Source: an uncultured Roseovarius sp. (GTDB lineage Bacteria > Pseudomonadota > Alphaproteobacteria > Rhodobacterales > Rhodobacteraceae). Taken from it: a DNA stretch of 64,000 nucleotides. The stretch is from assembly GCF_913054395.1 (NCBI RefSeq), contig NZ_CAJXIP010000001.1, positions 1 through 64,000 on the forward strand, written 5' to 3'. Below the pieces are notes generated by a model. It did no database searches. It saw only the letters and a program-made list of their open reading frames with translations, and was not told where the DNA came from. Below, in pieces: positions 1 to 9,706 of the stretch (positions are counted from its first letter, which is position 1; each line of letters opens with the position of its first letter). The translations under genes and the position numbers were made by a program.

Positions 1-43
1 GCAATGCGAGGTTTTCGCCGTTGCTAGGCGTTGCCGAGGCGCG

Positions 44-60
44 GGTTCTGTGCCAGAACC
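44..60. other. Short hairpin upstream of pcm
   Basis: A perfect 6-bp inverted repeat (GGTTCT / AGAACC, 5-base loop) lies in the leader before pcm. No T-run follows, so it is not a convincing terminator. Bases 1-94 hold no other recognisable gene. Confidence 0.3.
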
Positions 61-94
61 TCCCCATAGGATTCCGAAGCCGAGAGTTTAGCTC

Positions 95-748
95 ATGACA
101 GATTATGCCGCGCGGCGCACGATGATGGTGGATACGCAGGTTCGCCCTTCTGATGTGACGAAATTTCCGATTATCGACGCAATGCTGTCCGTCCCGCGCG
201 AACAGTTCGTGCCGCGCCCCCTTCGAGAGGCCGCCTATATGGGCGAGAATGTCGATCTTGGCGGTGGCCGCGTCGTGCTTGAGCCGCGCACCCTTGCCAA
301 GATTCTCGATGCGCTTGAGATCGAGGGCGATGACCTCGTGCTTGATGTCGGTTCGGGGCTTGGATATTCTTCCGCGGTGGTGGCACGCATGGCCGAGGCG
401 GTCGTGGCCGTCGAGGATGACAGCGATATGGTGCAGGAAGCACAGCGGGTGCTTGCCGAAAACGGCGCCGACAATGTCATTCTGCATCAGGGGGAATTGA
501 CCCAGGGCGCCCCGGATCATGGCCCCTATGATGTGATTACCATTCAGGGTGCGATCGAGCATCTGCCCACCGCGCTTACAGACCAGTTGAAAGAGGGGGG
601 GCGGATTGCCTGTCTCTTCATGGAAGGGTCGCTTGGTGTGGTGAGGATCGGTTACAAGATCGACGGTCAAATCAACTGGCGCTTTGCGTTCAACGCTGGC
701 GCGCCGGTTTTGCCGGGATTTGAACGGCACGCGGCCTTCACACTGTAA
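95..748 (+). CDS. pcm: Protein-L-isoaspartate O-methyltransferase
   Basis: The 217-residue protein matches the PCMT family, SAM-dependent cytoplasmic methyltransferases that repair isoaspartyl damage in aged proteins. The SAM-binding motif [14 protein letters not shown], is at residues 81-93, followed by the acidic VAVEDD strand end. Length is normal for the family. The ATG at 95 is the first start, preceded only by a weak GAG ribosome site. It is followed in the same direction by tolC and a PopZ-like gene, an order I recall as conserved in alphaproteobacteria. In this group the protein may be a PCMT-like methyltransferase rather than a proven repair enzyme. Confidence 0.85.
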   Translation: MTDYAARRTMMVDTQVRPSDVTKFPIIDAMLSVPREQFVPRPLREAAYMGENVDLGGGRVVLEPRTLAKILDALEIEGDDLVLDVGSGLGYSSAVVARMAEAVVAVEDDSDMVQEAQRVLAENGADNVILHQGELTQGAPDHGPYDVITIQGAIEHLPTALTDQLKEGGRIACLFMEGSLGVVRIGYKIDGQINWRFAFNAGAPVLPGFERHAAFTL

Positions 749-796
749 AAATCGGGACTGAGCGGTTCGCCAGACAGGCGAGGCAAGGAGCGAAAG

Positions 797-2218
797 TTGA
801 AAGCGAAGACGACATTCATGACTTGTGGGCGGGTCTTTGGCGCCGCTCTCGGGCTGGCGGTTCTGGTCTCTGCACCGGTCGCGGCACGGGCCGAAACACT
901 GGCGGACGCCCTTAAGAGCGCCTATCTCAACAGCGGCCTGCTTGACCAGAACCGGGCGCTTTTGCGCGCGGCGGATGAGGATGTGGCGCAGGCGGTCTCG
1001 GGGCTGCGGCCGATCATCGACTGGACCACCGATGTGACCCGCGACTTCGGACGCACACGCACCCTTGGCCGGACGCGCAACACCGGCACCACAAGCCTGA
1101 ACCTCGGAATCACGGCCAGCCTTCTGCTCTATGATTTCGGGCGCAGCAATCTGGTGGTTGAATCGACCAAGGAAACCGTGTTGGCGACGCGCCAGACCCT
1201 GATCAGCATCGAGCAATTGGTGCTTTTGACCGGCGTGAACGCCTATATGAATGTGATCCGCAACAGCGAATTCGTGGCGTTGCGGGAAAACAACCTGCGG
1301 CTTTTGCGCCAGGAATTGCGTGCCGCGCAGGACCGGTTTGAAGTGGGCGAGGTGACCCGCACCGATGTCGCCCAGGCCGAGGCGGCGGTGGCGAATGCCC
1401 AAAGCGGGCTTGCGGGGGCTCAGGGCGATCTTGCCCGCGCGGTCGAGGAATTCCGCTCTGCCATCGGGCGCAGCCCCGGCGCTCTCAGCACTCCGACCGT
1501 GATGCCGAACCTGTCAAACGATATCCAGGCGGCCAAATCCGTCGCGATGCGCCGCCATCCAGACCTGTTGCGGGCCCAGCATGATGTGGCCGCCGCCGAG
1601 CTTAATATCCAGGTGGCTGCGGCGGCGATGAAGCCGCAATTGAACCTGGTCGGCCGGGTTGGCGCCAGCGAGGATTTGTCGGAATCCGACTTGTCGCGGA
1701 CCGGCAGTTTCGGCGTTGAATTGCGCGGCCCTATCTATCAGGGCGGGCGGCTCAGCTCTGCCAAGCGCCAGGCGATGGCGCAGCGCGACGCGCAGCGCGG
1801 GGCGCTTCACCTTGCGGGGCTTCAGGTGACACAGGATGTGGGTGATGCCTATGCCAACCTGCGCGCTGCCCGCGCCAGCCGTGCCGCCAGCCGGGAAGAA
1901 GTCCGCGCCGCCACCGTCGCCTTTGACGGGGTGCGCGAAGAGGCCAAGCTTGGCGCGCGCACGACGCTTGATGTGCTGGATGCCGAGCAGGACCTGCTTA
2001 ACGCCAAGGCCAACCTGATTTCGGCCAATGCCGATGTGGTCATCGCGGCCTATTCCGTGCTGTCCTCGATCGGCGAGCTGACGGCGAAGGACCTGAACCT
2101 CGGGGTTCAGACCTATGACCCGAATGCCTATTACGATCTGGTCAAAACGGCCCCCGTCGACATGAGCCCTCAGGGCCAAAAGCTTGACCGGGTTCTGCGT
2201 GCTATTGGAAAAAACTAA
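797..2218 (+). CDS. tolC: TolC-family outer membrane efflux/type I secretion protein
   Basis: This 473-residue protein has an N-terminal signal peptide ending near VAARA (about residue 32) and two repeated helical halves, as in TolC outer membrane channels. Such proteins form the trimeric exit duct for type I secretion and RND or MFS efflux. The chosen start is TTG at 797 because AGGAG lies 7 bases upstream; the in-frame ATG at 818 would still leave the signal peptide. It sits 48 bp after pcm and probably shares its transcript. Confidence 0.9.
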   Translation: MKAKTTFMTCGRVFGAALGLAVLVSAPVAARAETLADALKSAYLNSGLLDQNRALLRAADEDVAQAVSGLRPIIDWTTDVTRDFGRTRTLGRTRNTGTTSLNLGITASLLLYDFGRSNLVVESTKETVLATRQTLISIEQLVLLTGVNAYMNVIRNSEFVALRENNLRLLRQELRAAQDRFEVGEVTRTDVAQAEAAVANAQSGLAGAQGDLARAVEEFRSAIGRSPGALSTPTVMPNLSNDIQAAKSVAMRRHPDLLRAQHDVAAAELNIQVAAAAMKPQLNLVGRVGASEDLSESDLSRTGSFGVELRGPIYQGGRLSSAKRQAMAQRDAQRGALHLAGLQVTQDVGDAYANLRAARASRAASREEVRAATVAFDGVREEAKLGARTTLDVLDAEQDLLNAKANLISANADVVIAAYSVLSSIGELTAKDLNLGVQTYDPNAYYDLVKTAPVDMSPQGQKLDRVLRAIGKN

Positions 2219-2303
2219 AACTCTTCCTAAACGGCTGAGTGAATCGGTTGTGTGAAAAGGCCCTCAGGGGTAAGCTGTGACAAGGCAAGAGTGGTAGCGA
2301 TAT

Positions 2304-3284
2304 ATGTCAGATCCCGTGACAAATGTGGAAATCGAGGATGTCCTGTCCTCTATCCGGCGGCTTGTTTCCAATGGCGCGCAAGACAGGTTTGCGCTGCCGG
2401 AGCCCGATAGTGAACCGGTGAACCGTCTGGTTCTGACGCCCTCGTTGCGCGTCGACGACAGCCCCGCCGCCGAGCCGTCGGGCATCGCGTCGCCCGCTGC
2501 CCCCGAAGATCAGATCACGTCAGAGGACGAAGAGGCGCGGGAGGCTGGCGATTCTCAGCTCGAGGATGCACCGGCCGAGGCGGATATGTATGCCTCGGAG
2601 CATGAAAATCACGACGATGACGAGCAACGGACCGCCGAAAAGGATGCCGCTCGGGATCATGCTGAAGGGGATACCTCGGCGGATAACGTAGAGCCCGAGG
2701 GTGACATCTGGCTTGAGACCGCCGAAGAGGCGGACGATCCGGTGCCGGTTGAGAGCGCGCAGGCGGAGCCCGCCCAAACCGCGGAGAGCGCGGCGGAAAC
2801 GCCCGATCTTGACGATGGCAAAGATGCCCGCAGCGATCTTGAAGCCCAGGCCGCAGAGTTCGAGGCGGTCGTGGCCAATCGCTATGACCAATGGGAGCCG
2901 GATGGCGAATCCGGCGATGATTATGCCGGTGGCCGGGTCACCCCGCTGTCCTGGGGCAATGCGCAGGACCGGCTTGACGAGGCTGATGAAGAAGAGCTTT
3001 CTGCAGATCCTGATTGGGCCGAAGCGGATGACGTTGCCTCGGCCCGGCACGAGCAGGACTGGTCACAGGATGCAATGCCGATCCCGCCGGTCGAGCAGTG
3101 GGGCGACAACGATGGCCTGTCGCTTGATGATGCAGTTCTCGATGAAGAGGCGCTGCGCGACATGGTGTCGGAAATCGTGCGCCAGGAATTGCAGGGCGCC
3201 CTTGGCGAGCGGATCACGCGCAATGTGCGTAAACTTGTACGCCGCGAAATCCACCGCGCCCTGACCAGCCAGGACATGAACTAG
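2304..3284 (+). CDS. PopZ-like (DUF2497-type) polar organizing protein candidate
   Basis: The 326-residue protein has three parts. The N-terminus carries IEDVLSSIRRLV (residues about 10-21), resembling the EEILASIRRII motif of PopZ/DUF2497 proteins. The long middle, about residues 60-265, is very acidic, low in complexity and probably disordered. The C-terminus, from about residue 277, is a helical module (LRDMVSEIVRQEL, then RKLVRREIHRAL). PopZ of Caulobacter has the same plan: an N-terminal helix, an acidic linker and a C-terminal oligomerisation helix, acting as a cell-pole hub. The position after pcm and tolC also fits; the valS I would expect next is absent. The function is inferred. Confidence 0.55.
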   Translation: MSDPVTNVEIEDVLSSIRRLVSNGAQDRFALPEPDSEPVNRLVLTPSLRVDDSPAAEPSGIASPAAPEDQITSEDEEAREAGDSQLEDAPAEADMYASEHENHDDDEQRTAEKDAARDHAEGDTSADNVEPEGDIWLETAEEADDPVPVESAQAEPAQTAESAAETPDLDDGKDARSDLEAQAAEFEAVVANRYDQWEPDGESGDDYAGGRVTPLSWGNAQDRLDEADEEELSADPDWAEADDVASARHEQDWSQDAMPIPPVEQWGDNDGLSLDDAVLDEEALRDMVSEIVRQELQGALGERITRNVRKLVRREIHRALTSQDMN

Positions 3285-3384
3285 ACCACGTTGCGTCAAG
3301 GCAGGCGTCGGATTTCCGCGCAACAAGCGTGCAAAATCAAGTTGTTAGAGGCGCGCGCGTGAATGCGAATGAACGCGACAGGCG

Positions 3385-4839
3385 CTAGGGCGTCGGCTCG
3401 GTGCTGAGCGACAGGAGCAGGTCAAGGTTCATGTGACATTCAAGATGCGCGGCAAGTGCATCCAGCGTGTCTTCGACATTTTCCCCGTAACTCAAGCCCG
3501 ATGACGCCCCAAGCCCGCCGAGAAAAGCGGCGCGAAACGCATCGCTGGCAAACAGCCCGTGCAGATAGGCGCCACGCACCCGGCCATCCGCTGAGGCCGC
3601 ACCTTCCGCGCGATTCCCGACCGAAAGCCAGGCATTGGCGCAATCGGGGCCGGTGGTGTTGCCAAGGTGGATTTCATAACCTTCGACCTGGTCGCCGGTC
3701 GCCAGATAGGTCGCGCTGGTCAGTGCCAGCCGCTTTTCGGGGTGCATGGTGGTGACCACGTCAAGATGCCCGAGGCCCGGCACCGAACAGGCCGGCCCCT
3801 CGATGCCGTCGGGGTCGTTGATCTGTTGGCCAAGCATCTGGTAACCGCCGCAAATCCCAAGGACATGCCCGCCGCGCCGGATATGCGCCGCAAGGTCGAT
3901 ATCCCAGCCGTTGCGCCGGAAATCCGCCAGATCGGCAATGGTGGATTTGCTGCCGGGGATCAGCACGAGATCGGCATCGCCGGGCAGGGGCTGACCGGGC
4001 TGGATGATCTCGACGCTCAGGCCGGGTTCGCTCGAAAGCGGATCGAGGTCGTCGAAATTGGCGATCCGTGTCAGGCGCGGCACCGCCACCTTGAAGGCGC
4101 CACCCTTGGTCGAGGCGATATCCATTACATCCTCGGCTGGCAGGCGCCAGGCCTGATCAAACCACGGAATGACCCCGAGCGAGGGCCAGCCGGTTCGCGT
4201 GACGATCTCGGTCACGCCCTCGTCAAACAGGCTGACATCGCCACGGAACTTGTTGACGGCAAAGCCTTTGATATGCGCGGCATCGGCGGGCGGCAAAACC
4301 GCCTGCGTGCCGACGATCTGGGCAATCACGCCACCGCGGTCGATGTCTCCGACAAGGATCACCGGGACGCCAGCAGCCTCGGCAAAGCCCATATTGGCAA
4401 TATCGCCCGCCCGCAGATTGATCTCGGCCGGGCTTCCGGCACCCTCGATCAGGACAAGATCGGCACCCGCGCAGAGGCGGTGAAAACTTTCCAGCGCGGG
4501 GGCCAGAAGCTGGGGTTTGGCCTTGGCGTAATCGCGGGCGCGCAGGGTGGCAAAGCGTTTGCCCTGAACGATAACCTGCGCGCCGATGTCGGATTCCGGC
4601 TTGAGCAGGATCGGGTTCATGTCCGTATGGGGCGCGCGCCCGGCGGCCAGCGCCTGGAGTGCCTGGGCGCGGCCAATCTCGCCGCCATCACAGGTTACAG
4701 CGGCGTTGTTCGACATGTTCTGCGGTTTGAACGGGGCGACGTTGAGCCCGCGCAAACGGTAGGCGCGCGCCAGTCCCGCAACCAGCATCGACTTGCCCAC
4801 ATTCGAGCCCGCCCCTTGTATCATGATCGCGCGCGCCAT
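3385..4839 (-). CDS. cobQ: Cobyric acid synthase (glutamine-hydrolysing)
   Basis: CobQ amidates four side chains of adenosylcobyrinic acid a,c-diamide using glutamine and ATP in cobalamin synthesis. The 484-residue protein shows the N-terminal ATP-binding loop [12 protein letters not shown] (residues 9-20) and a C-terminal class I amidotransferase domain with nucleophile C330 in LGICGGYQM and the His of AYLHGLF. The length is typical. No other cobalamin synthesis gene is nearby, although a cobalamin riboswitch occurs at 62.2 kb. It is convergent with the PopZ-like gene. Confidence 0.95.
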   Translation of the reverse strand: MARAIMIQGAGSNVGKSMLVAGLARAYRLRGLNVAPFKPQNMSNNAAVTCDGGEIGRAQALQALAAGRAPHTDMNPILLKPESDIGAQVIVQGKRFATLRARDYAKAKPQLLAPALESFHRLCAGADLVLIEGAGSPAEINLRAGDIANMGFAEAAGVPVILVGDIDRGGVIAQIVGTQAVLPPADAAHIKGFAVNKFRGDVSLFDEGVTEIVTRTGWPSLGVIPWFDQAWRLPAEDVMDIASTKGGAFKVAVPRLTRIANFDDLDPLSSEPGLSVEIIQPGQPLPGDADLVLIPGSKSTIADLADFRRNGWDIDLAAHIRRGGHVLGICGGYQMLGQQINDPDGIEGPACSVPGLGHLDVVTTMHPEKRLALTSATYLATGDQVEGYEIHLGNTTGPDCANAWLSVGNRAEGAASADGRVRGAYLHGLFASDAFRAAFLGGLGASSGLSYGENVEDTLDALAAHLECHMNLDLLLSLSTEPTP

Positions 4840-4944
4840 GGCCTATTCCCCGCTTGGTCTTGTGCGCTTGATACAAAGACGGCGCGCGCTGCGAAAGCGG
4901 TGATTGCTGGCGTGCCGCTGTTTTCTGGTGGCCCCCGGACAAGC

Positions 4945-4974
4945 AAAAGCCCCGCCAGTCATGGCAGGGCCTTT
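4945..4974 (-). terminator. Rho-independent terminator
   Basis: On the minus strand a 9-bp stem (GCCCTGCCA / TGGCGGGGC, one T-G pair, TGAC loop) is followed by TTTTG. It lies just downstream of the 107-residue gene and separates it from cobQ. Confidence 0.7.
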
Positions 4975-4999
4975 GAAAATTCCAGGAACTTTGGCGCGA

Positions 5000-5323
5000 T
5001 CAGGCCGCTTCGGCCTGGGCCGCGGCATTGCGACGCTCGCTCTCTTCACGCGACAGCGCGACCGAGGTACGTACACCTTTGGCAACAAAATCCATCAGGC
5101 CCGAAACGACACGTTCGTTCGGGTCGATACCGGCGCAAGACAGAACTTCACGGCCATCGCGCGAGCGTGCCCAGCGGGCGATCTGCTCGGGGCCGTTGCC
5201 ATATTTCTTGTCATCGGAAATTGCATCATCCAGCGCGGCCAGTACAACGGCCGCAAAAAGTTTACGTGCACGATTGCCCTGTTCGCTTTTGAAAGCTGTG
5301 CCGTCAACGAAATCTTTCATCAT
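5000..5323 (-). CDS. Small conserved protein of unknown function
   Basis: The 107-residue soluble protein starts MMKDFVDGTAF and is mostly helical, with an Ala/Glu-rich tail. There is no signal peptide or membrane segment. AAGGA precedes two consecutive ATG codons, so translation may begin at 5323 or 5320. I recall similar proteins throughout the Roseobacter group, possibly filed as DUF6280, but I cannot confirm this. It is divergent from efp across about 210 bp and ends at a good terminator. Confidence 0.7.
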   Translation of the reverse strand: MMKDFVDGTAFKSEQGNRARKLFAAVVLAALDDAISDDKKYGNGPEQIARWARSRDGREVLSCAGIDPNERVVSGLMDFVAKGVRTSVALSREESERRNAAAQAEAA

Positions 5324-5402
5324 TCGTCCTTGTTCTTATTGCTCTTGTGTTTTGGGCGTGGCGCTCCTTATGGAGGAGTTTTTATGATTCGGATAGAGCG
5401 TA

Positions 5403-5430
5403 TATGCATAACTTCTATGCACTTTATGCA
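5403..5430. promoter_or_regulatory. Iterated TATGCA motif in efp leader
   Basis: TATGCA occurs three times within 28 bp (starts 5403, 5416, 5425) in the A+T-rich divergent region between the 107-residue gene and efp. It may be a regulator site or simple low complexity. No factor is assigned. Confidence 0.25.
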
Positions 5431-5536
5431 TGCCTCGCCTTGCTGAAATCGATATTTCGTTGTCTTGCCACCCATCTTAACGCCAGATATAGGTCGGGTA
5501 GACTTCTTATCAACCTTTTGTCATGGTTTGGACGCA

Positions 5537-6100
5537 ATGCCCAAGATTAACGGAAACGAAATCCGCCCCGGTAACGTACTGGAGCATAACGGTGGCCTGT
5601 GGGCTGCGGTCAAGGTTGACCACGTCAAGCCCGGCAAGGGCGGCGCGTTTGCCCAGGTCGAGATGCGCAACCTGCGCAATGGCTCGAAACTCAACGAGCG
5701 GTTCCGCAGCGCCGACAAGGTCGAGCGCGTGCGCCTTGAACAGAAAGACCAGCAGTTCCTTTATGAGGAGAACGGCAAGCTGGTGTTCATGGATACCGAA
5801 ACCTACGAACAGATCGAGCTTCCGGCGGACTTGCTTGGCGAGCGTCGCCCGTTCCTTCAGGATGGCATGACAATCACCGTCGAGTTCCACGAAAGCGAGG
5901 CGCTGCATGCGTCATTGCCGCAAAAGGTGACCTGCAAGATCGTCGAGACCGAGCCGGTGGTCAAAGGCCAGACCGCCGCCAACAGCTTCAAGCCCGCCAT
6001 TCTAGACAACGGCGTCAAGGTGATGGTGCCGCCGTTCGTGGGCGTCGACGAGGACATCATCGTCAACACCGAGACGATGGAATATGCCGAGCGCGCGTAA
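5537..6100 (+). CDS. efp: Elongation factor P
   Basis: EF-P binds ribosomes stalled at polyproline stretches and promotes peptide bond formation. The 187-residue protein begins [13 protein letters not shown] and has the three-domain beta-barrel layout, with the modified-residue loop KPGKGGAF at about residues 30-37 (Lys33 area) and the C-terminal signature for EF-P. An upstream in-frame start at 5465 would add 24 residues absent from the family, so the ATG at 5537 was chosen. A terminator follows directly. Confidence 0.95.
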   Translation: MPKINGNEIRPGNVLEHNGGLWAAVKVDHVKPGKGGAFAQVEMRNLRNGSKLNERFRSADKVERVRLEQKDQQFLYEENGKLVFMDTETYEQIELPADLLGERRPFLQDGMTITVEFHESEALHASLPQKVTCKIVETEPVVKGQTAANSFKPAILDNGVKVMVPPFVGVDEDIIVNTETMEYAERA

Positions 6101-6126
6101 CCGCGTGACGGGACAGACAGAGTATC

Positions 6127-6154
6127 AGGGGCCTCCATGCGGGGGCCTCTTTTC
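6127..6154 (+). terminator. Rho-independent terminator of efp
   Basis: The stem GGCCTCC / GGGGGCC (one T-G pair, short ATGC loop), extended by AGG / TCT, is followed by TTTT, 27 bp after the efp stop codon. Confidence 0.7.
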
Positions 6155-6204
6155 ATTTGGCGGACGGGGCAGGGGGCACGCGTGGGCTTCACCCACGCCA
6201 GGGG

Positions 6205-6936
6205 TTAGACAGGATCAATGCGCGCCGTGTCGGCGGTCATGCCGCGCACGGCGCGATCATGGCGCAGATAGGCAATGGCGCGGTTACCCGACTGGGTATA
6301 AAGCGTCCCGGCGGCCTTGCCCTCGGGCGTGATGATCTCGCTGCCGAGCGGGGCGCTGCCGTCAATCGCTACGGTGATCAGCCCTTTGCGCAGTTCGGTC
6401 TTGTGTTTCATCCGCGCCGTCACCTCTTGCCCAACGTAACAGCCCTTGCGGAAATCAACGCCGTTCAGCCGCTCGAAGCCGGCCTCCAGGATAAAGCTGT
6501 CGGGTGTCAGCTCGATCCCGGTTTCGGGGATGCAGTGGGTGACGCGGATGCGGTCGAAGTCGCTGCCGTCATCGCCGCCCTCATCGCCGTAAAGCCGCCA
6601 GCCCATATCCGGGTGACGCGGATCCATGAGGGCACCCGCAGGCGCGGGGCCGGTTCCCCGGCGGACCTGACGATCTGTTGCGGCAATGGCTACATCGGCG
6701 CGCAGTTTGTACATGCCCAATCGTTGCGACAAGGGGGCGGCAAGGCTGGTGTCGACATCAAGCCAGATTGCATCGTTGCGCCGCAACAGGAAAAAATCCG
6801 CCAGGTATTTGCCCTGCGGCGACAGAATGGCGGCATAGACAAGCCCCCGATCAAGCCCGGCAATGTCATTGGTGACCAGCCCCTGTAGAAAACTGGCGGC
6901 CTCGGAACCGGTGATTTCCAGAATGGTGCGCGTCAT
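6205..6936 (-). CDS. ygfZ: YgfZ/GcvT-like folate-binding protein
   Basis: YgfZ (IBA57/CAF17) proteins use tetrahydrofolate to support maturation of certain Fe-S enzymes. The 243-residue protein carries the diagnostic KGCYVGQE motif at residues 164-171 with the conserved cysteine. The ATG at 6936 was chosen over the open frame extending to 7179 because GGAGAGGG lies just upstream and the family starts here. It is divergent from a glycosyltransferase gene. Confidence 0.9.
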   Translation of the reverse strand: MTRTILEITGSEAASFLQGLVTNDIAGLDRGLVYAAILSPQGKYLADFFLLRRNDAIWLDVDTSLAAPLSQRLGMYKLRADVAIAATDRQVRRGTGPAPAGALMDPRHPDMGWRLYGDEGGDDGSDFDRIRVTHCIPETGIELTPDSFILEAGFERLNGVDFRKGCYVGQEVTARMKHKTELRKGLITVAIDGSAPLGSEIITPEGKAAGTLYTQSGNRAIAYLRHDRAVRGMTADTARIDPV

Positions 6937-7003
6937 TACCCTCTCCCGCTGGTCGTATGGGTGTAATATAGGTCGCTGAGGCGAAGACAACAGGGGGCAG
7001 GTG

Positions 7004-7687
7004 ATGCGTGCAGTTTTATCAGTGGTGATCCCGACATTGAATGCCGATGCGGCGCTTCCGGCCTGTCTTGCGGCCCTGATCGAAGGGCTTGAGGCGGGGC
7101 TTATCCGCGAGCTGATCATAAGCGATGGCGGTTCGGGGGATGGCACGCTGAGGATGGCGGACGAGGCTGGCGCGGTCATCGTGCAAGGCGCGCCGTCGCG
7201 TGGCGGACAGCTTAGGCGCGGGGCGCATGTGGCGTCGGGCGAATGGCTTTTGTTCCTGCATGCCGATACGGTTCTTCCGGTCGGATGGGCGGGGGCTGTC
7301 CGCGATCAGATCGCGCGCGGCGGGCCGGCTTATTTCCGGCTTGGGTTTGACGCGACGGGGCTTATGCCGATGCTGGTGGCGGGCTGGGCCAATCTGCGGT
7401 CGCGGCTGTTTGGCTTACCTTACGGCGATCAGGGTCTTTTGATCTCGCGCGCTGACTATGACGCGGCGGGCGGGTATCGCGATATTGCCCTGATGGAGGA
7501 TGTGGCGATGGCGCGGGCCCTGAAGGGGCGGCTTGCCGCGCTGCCGCTCAGGGTGTGCACAAGTGCGGCGCGCTATCAGGCGGACGGTTGGCTTTTGCGC
7601 GGGATGCGCAACCTCGCGCTTTTGGCGCGCTATTTCGCGGGGGGCGATCCGGCGCGTCTTGCGGCACGCTATCGGGCGTCAAAATAG
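7004..7687 (+). CDS. TIGR04283-type family 2 glycosyltransferase
   Basis: The 227-residue protein has the GT-A start SVVIPTLNADAAL and metal-binding region FLHADTVLP, and belongs to the small glycosyltransferase group often found near arsenosugar or selenodomain genes. Sugar donor and acceptor are unknown; no arsenic genes are present here. GTG at 7001 and ATG at 7004 are both possible; spacing to GGGGG favours the ATG. Its 3' end overlaps the convergent phosphatase gene by 9 bp. Confidence 0.8.
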   Translation: MRAVLSVVIPTLNADAALPACLAALIEGLEAGLIRELIISDGGSGDGTLRMADEAGAVIVQGAPSRGGQLRRGAHVASGEWLLFLHADTVLPVGWAGAVRDQIARGGPAYFRLGFDATGLMPMLVAGWANLRSRLFGLPYGDQGLLISRADYDAAGGYRDIALMEDVAMARALKGRLAALPLRVCTSAARYQADGWLLRGMRNLALLARYFAGGDPARLAARYRASK

Positions 7688-8362
7688 CGGTTTATGCGCC
7701 GCGTGATAGGCCGCCTGAAGCGCCTCGTGGTCGTATTCGTTGGCGATCCAGTCTTCGAAGCCGATCGGGCTTTGGGCATCTCGCGCCTCGTATTGGTCGA
7801 GGATATAGTCAAGAATTCCGGTGCGTGACCACTTGAGGTGCAGGTATTTCACCCCCAGCATCTTGCGCGCTTCGGCCATGGGCCGACCTTCGATCACCAA
7901 AAGATAGATTGCCGAGGCAAACCCGGCCCGGTCGGCGCCGGATTTGCAATGCATCACGAAGGGCTTTTCGATCTGGCGAAAGGCGCGGATCACCGCAAGG
8001 ATATTCTCGGGTGGGGCCGCATCGCGGGCCTGAAGCGAGCAATTGATAAGCGTCAGCCCAAGGTCGCGACAGCTTTCTTCCTCTACAAGGTAATGCGCCG
8101 CACCCGCCGCCCCTCGCAGGTTAAGAACAGAGCGCACGCCTTGCGCCTTGAGGCGCTCAAACCGCTCATGGGTGGGCTGGTTCGAGCGGTAGACCCCCGG
8201 CGCCACCTGAAAGAAATTGGTCCAGATCTTGCGAAGCACCGCATGGTCGAACCAGAGGTTGTAAATATGGGCGCGACGACGGTTTTCGGGGGTCGAGAGG
8301 TCGGTGTTATACGACGCGCGCAGCGCGCGTTCCCAATTGGAAATCCGTTTGAAAAGGCTCAT
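7679..8362 (-). CDS. Dual-specificity/tyrosine phosphatase-like protein
   Basis: This 227-residue cytoplasmic protein has the CX5R phosphatase loop HCKSGADRAG, with Cys139 as nucleophile and Arg145, and the Siw14/DSP-like element VYRSNQPTHERF earlier. Substrates could be phosphoproteins or inositol and lipid phosphates. The frame continues open upstream to 9886, but that part is antisense to the aminotransferase gene. The ATG at 8362 begins the domain. The general acid appears to be in SLQARDAAPP. Gene convergent with the glycosyltransferase. Confidence 0.8.
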   Translation of the reverse strand: MSLFKRISNWERALRASYNTDLSTPENRRRAHIYNLWFDHAVLRKIWTNFFQVAPGVYRSNQPTHERFERLKAQGVRSVLNLRGAAGAAHYLVEEESCRDLGLTLINCSLQARDAAPPENILAVIRAFRQIEKPFVMHCKSGADRAGFASAIYLLVIEGRPMAEARKMLGVKYLHLKWSRTGILDYILDQYEARDAQSPIGFEDWIANEYDHEALQAAYHAAHKPLF

Positions 8363-8509
8363 GCGGGCAAGGCACTCCGGTTTGGGGGCGGTTTGGCCCG
8401 GCTCGCCCCCATGTAGGGGGCCGGGCGGGGTATGGCAAGCTGATGATCGGTGATTGACGGCGCCGCACAGCGGCGTAATGTCGGCGCTCAACCGCAGGAG
8501 AGCAATACC

Positions 8510-9706
8510 ATGAGCCTGTCGCAAGGGCGCCCCTATCTCGCAATTCCCGGTCCCTCTGTCATGCCCGAAGAGGTGCTGCGTGCGATGCATCGCTCGGCGC
8601 CCAATATCTATGAGGGCGCGCTGATCGAGATGACGGCGGGGTTGATCCCCGATCTGACGGCGGTGGCACGCACCAAGGGTCGTGTCGCGATCTATATCAG
8701 CAATGGCCACGGCGCATGGGAGGCCGCACTTGCCAATACCGTGGCACCGGGCGAGAGGGTTCTGGTGTCCGCTACCGGGCGGTTTGGCCACGGCTGGGCC
8801 GAGGTGGCGCGCGGGCAGGGGATCGAGACGCAGATGCTTGATTTCGGCAAGCGCGCGCCGGTAGACCCCGATCAGCTTGAGGCGGCATTGCGGGCCGATA
8901 CCGATCATACCATCAAGGCGGTTCTGGTCACGCATGTGGATACATCGTCTTCGGTTCTCAGTGATGTGGCTGCCATTCGCGCGGCGATGGATGCCGCCGG
9001 GCACCCGGCGCTTTTGATGGCCGATTGCATTGCGTCCCTGGCCTGTGACCGCTTCGAGATGGACGCATGGGGCGTTGATGTGATGGTCGCGGCAAGCCAG
9101 AAGGGCCTTATGGTGCCGCCCGGCCTCGCCTTCGTGTTCATCGGCGACAAGGCTGCCGCAGCGCGCGCCGTGATGCCCAACGTGACGCGCTATTGGGATT
9201 GGCTGCCGCGTGCCGAACCCGAGATGTTCTATCAGTATTTCGGTGGCACCGCGCCGACCCATCATCTTTACGGTCTGCGTGCCGCGCTTGACATGATCAA
9301 GGCCGAGGGGATCGAGACAGTCTGGGCGCGCCATGACCAACTGGCCCGCGCGATCTGGGCGGCTTGCGATGCCTGGGGCGAGGGTGGCCCGCTGGAGTTC
9401 AATATTTCCGATCCCGCGCTGCGCAGCCGCGCAGTCACCGCCTTGCGTATTGGCGCGCCGCATGGCTCGTCCCTGCGCAAATGGGTGGAGAGTGAGGCCG
9501 GCCTTACCCTGGGGATAGGGCTTGGCATGGCCGAACCGAATGATCCGGCATGGCACGGGTTTTTCCGCATCGGTCACATGGGGCATGTGAATGCGCATAT
9601 GGTGATGGGCGCGCTTGGCGTGATCGAGGCCGGTTTTGCGGCGCTTGATATTCCGCATGGCACGGGGGGATTGTCGGCAGCGGCGCGGGTGATTGCCGGG
9701 GCTTAA
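8510..9706 (+). CDS. Class V pyridoxal-phosphate aminotransferase (serine/alanine-glyoxylate type)
   Basis: The 398-residue enzyme resembles alanine- or serine-glyoxylate aminotransferases: N-terminal AIPGPSVMPEEVL, PLP-binding aspartate in ADCIASL, and Schiff-base Lys198 in AASQKGLMVPPGL. Such enzymes convert glyoxylate to glycine in C1 and photorespiration-like metabolism. The start at 8510 follows AGGAG and removes 20 non-homologous residues. The exact amino donor cannot be decided from sequence. Confidence 0.85.
   Translation: MSLSQGRPYLAIPGPSVMPEEVLRAMHRSAPNIYEGALIEMTAGLIPDLTAVARTKGRVAIYISNGHGAWEAALANTVAPGERVLVSATGRFGHGWAEVARGQGIETQMLDFGKRAPVDPDQLEAALRADTDHTIKAVLVTHVDTSSSVLSDVAAIRAAMDAAGHPALLMADCIASLACDRFEMDAWGVDVMVAASQKGLMVPPGLAFVFIGDKAAAARAVMPNVTRYWDWLPRAEPEMFYQYFGGTAPTHHLYGLRAALDMIKAEGIETVWARHDQLARAIWAACDAWGEGGPLEFNISDPALRSRAVTALRIGAPHGSSLRKWVESEAGLTLGIGLGMAEPNDPAWHGFFRIGHMGHVNAHMVMGALGVIEAGFAALDIPHGTGGLSAAARVIAGA

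Noticed and set aside
3667..5292. 541-codon open frame opposite cobQ
   Set aside because: It is antisense to a well-supported gene; such frames are expected from G+C-rich third positions, and it has no family motif.
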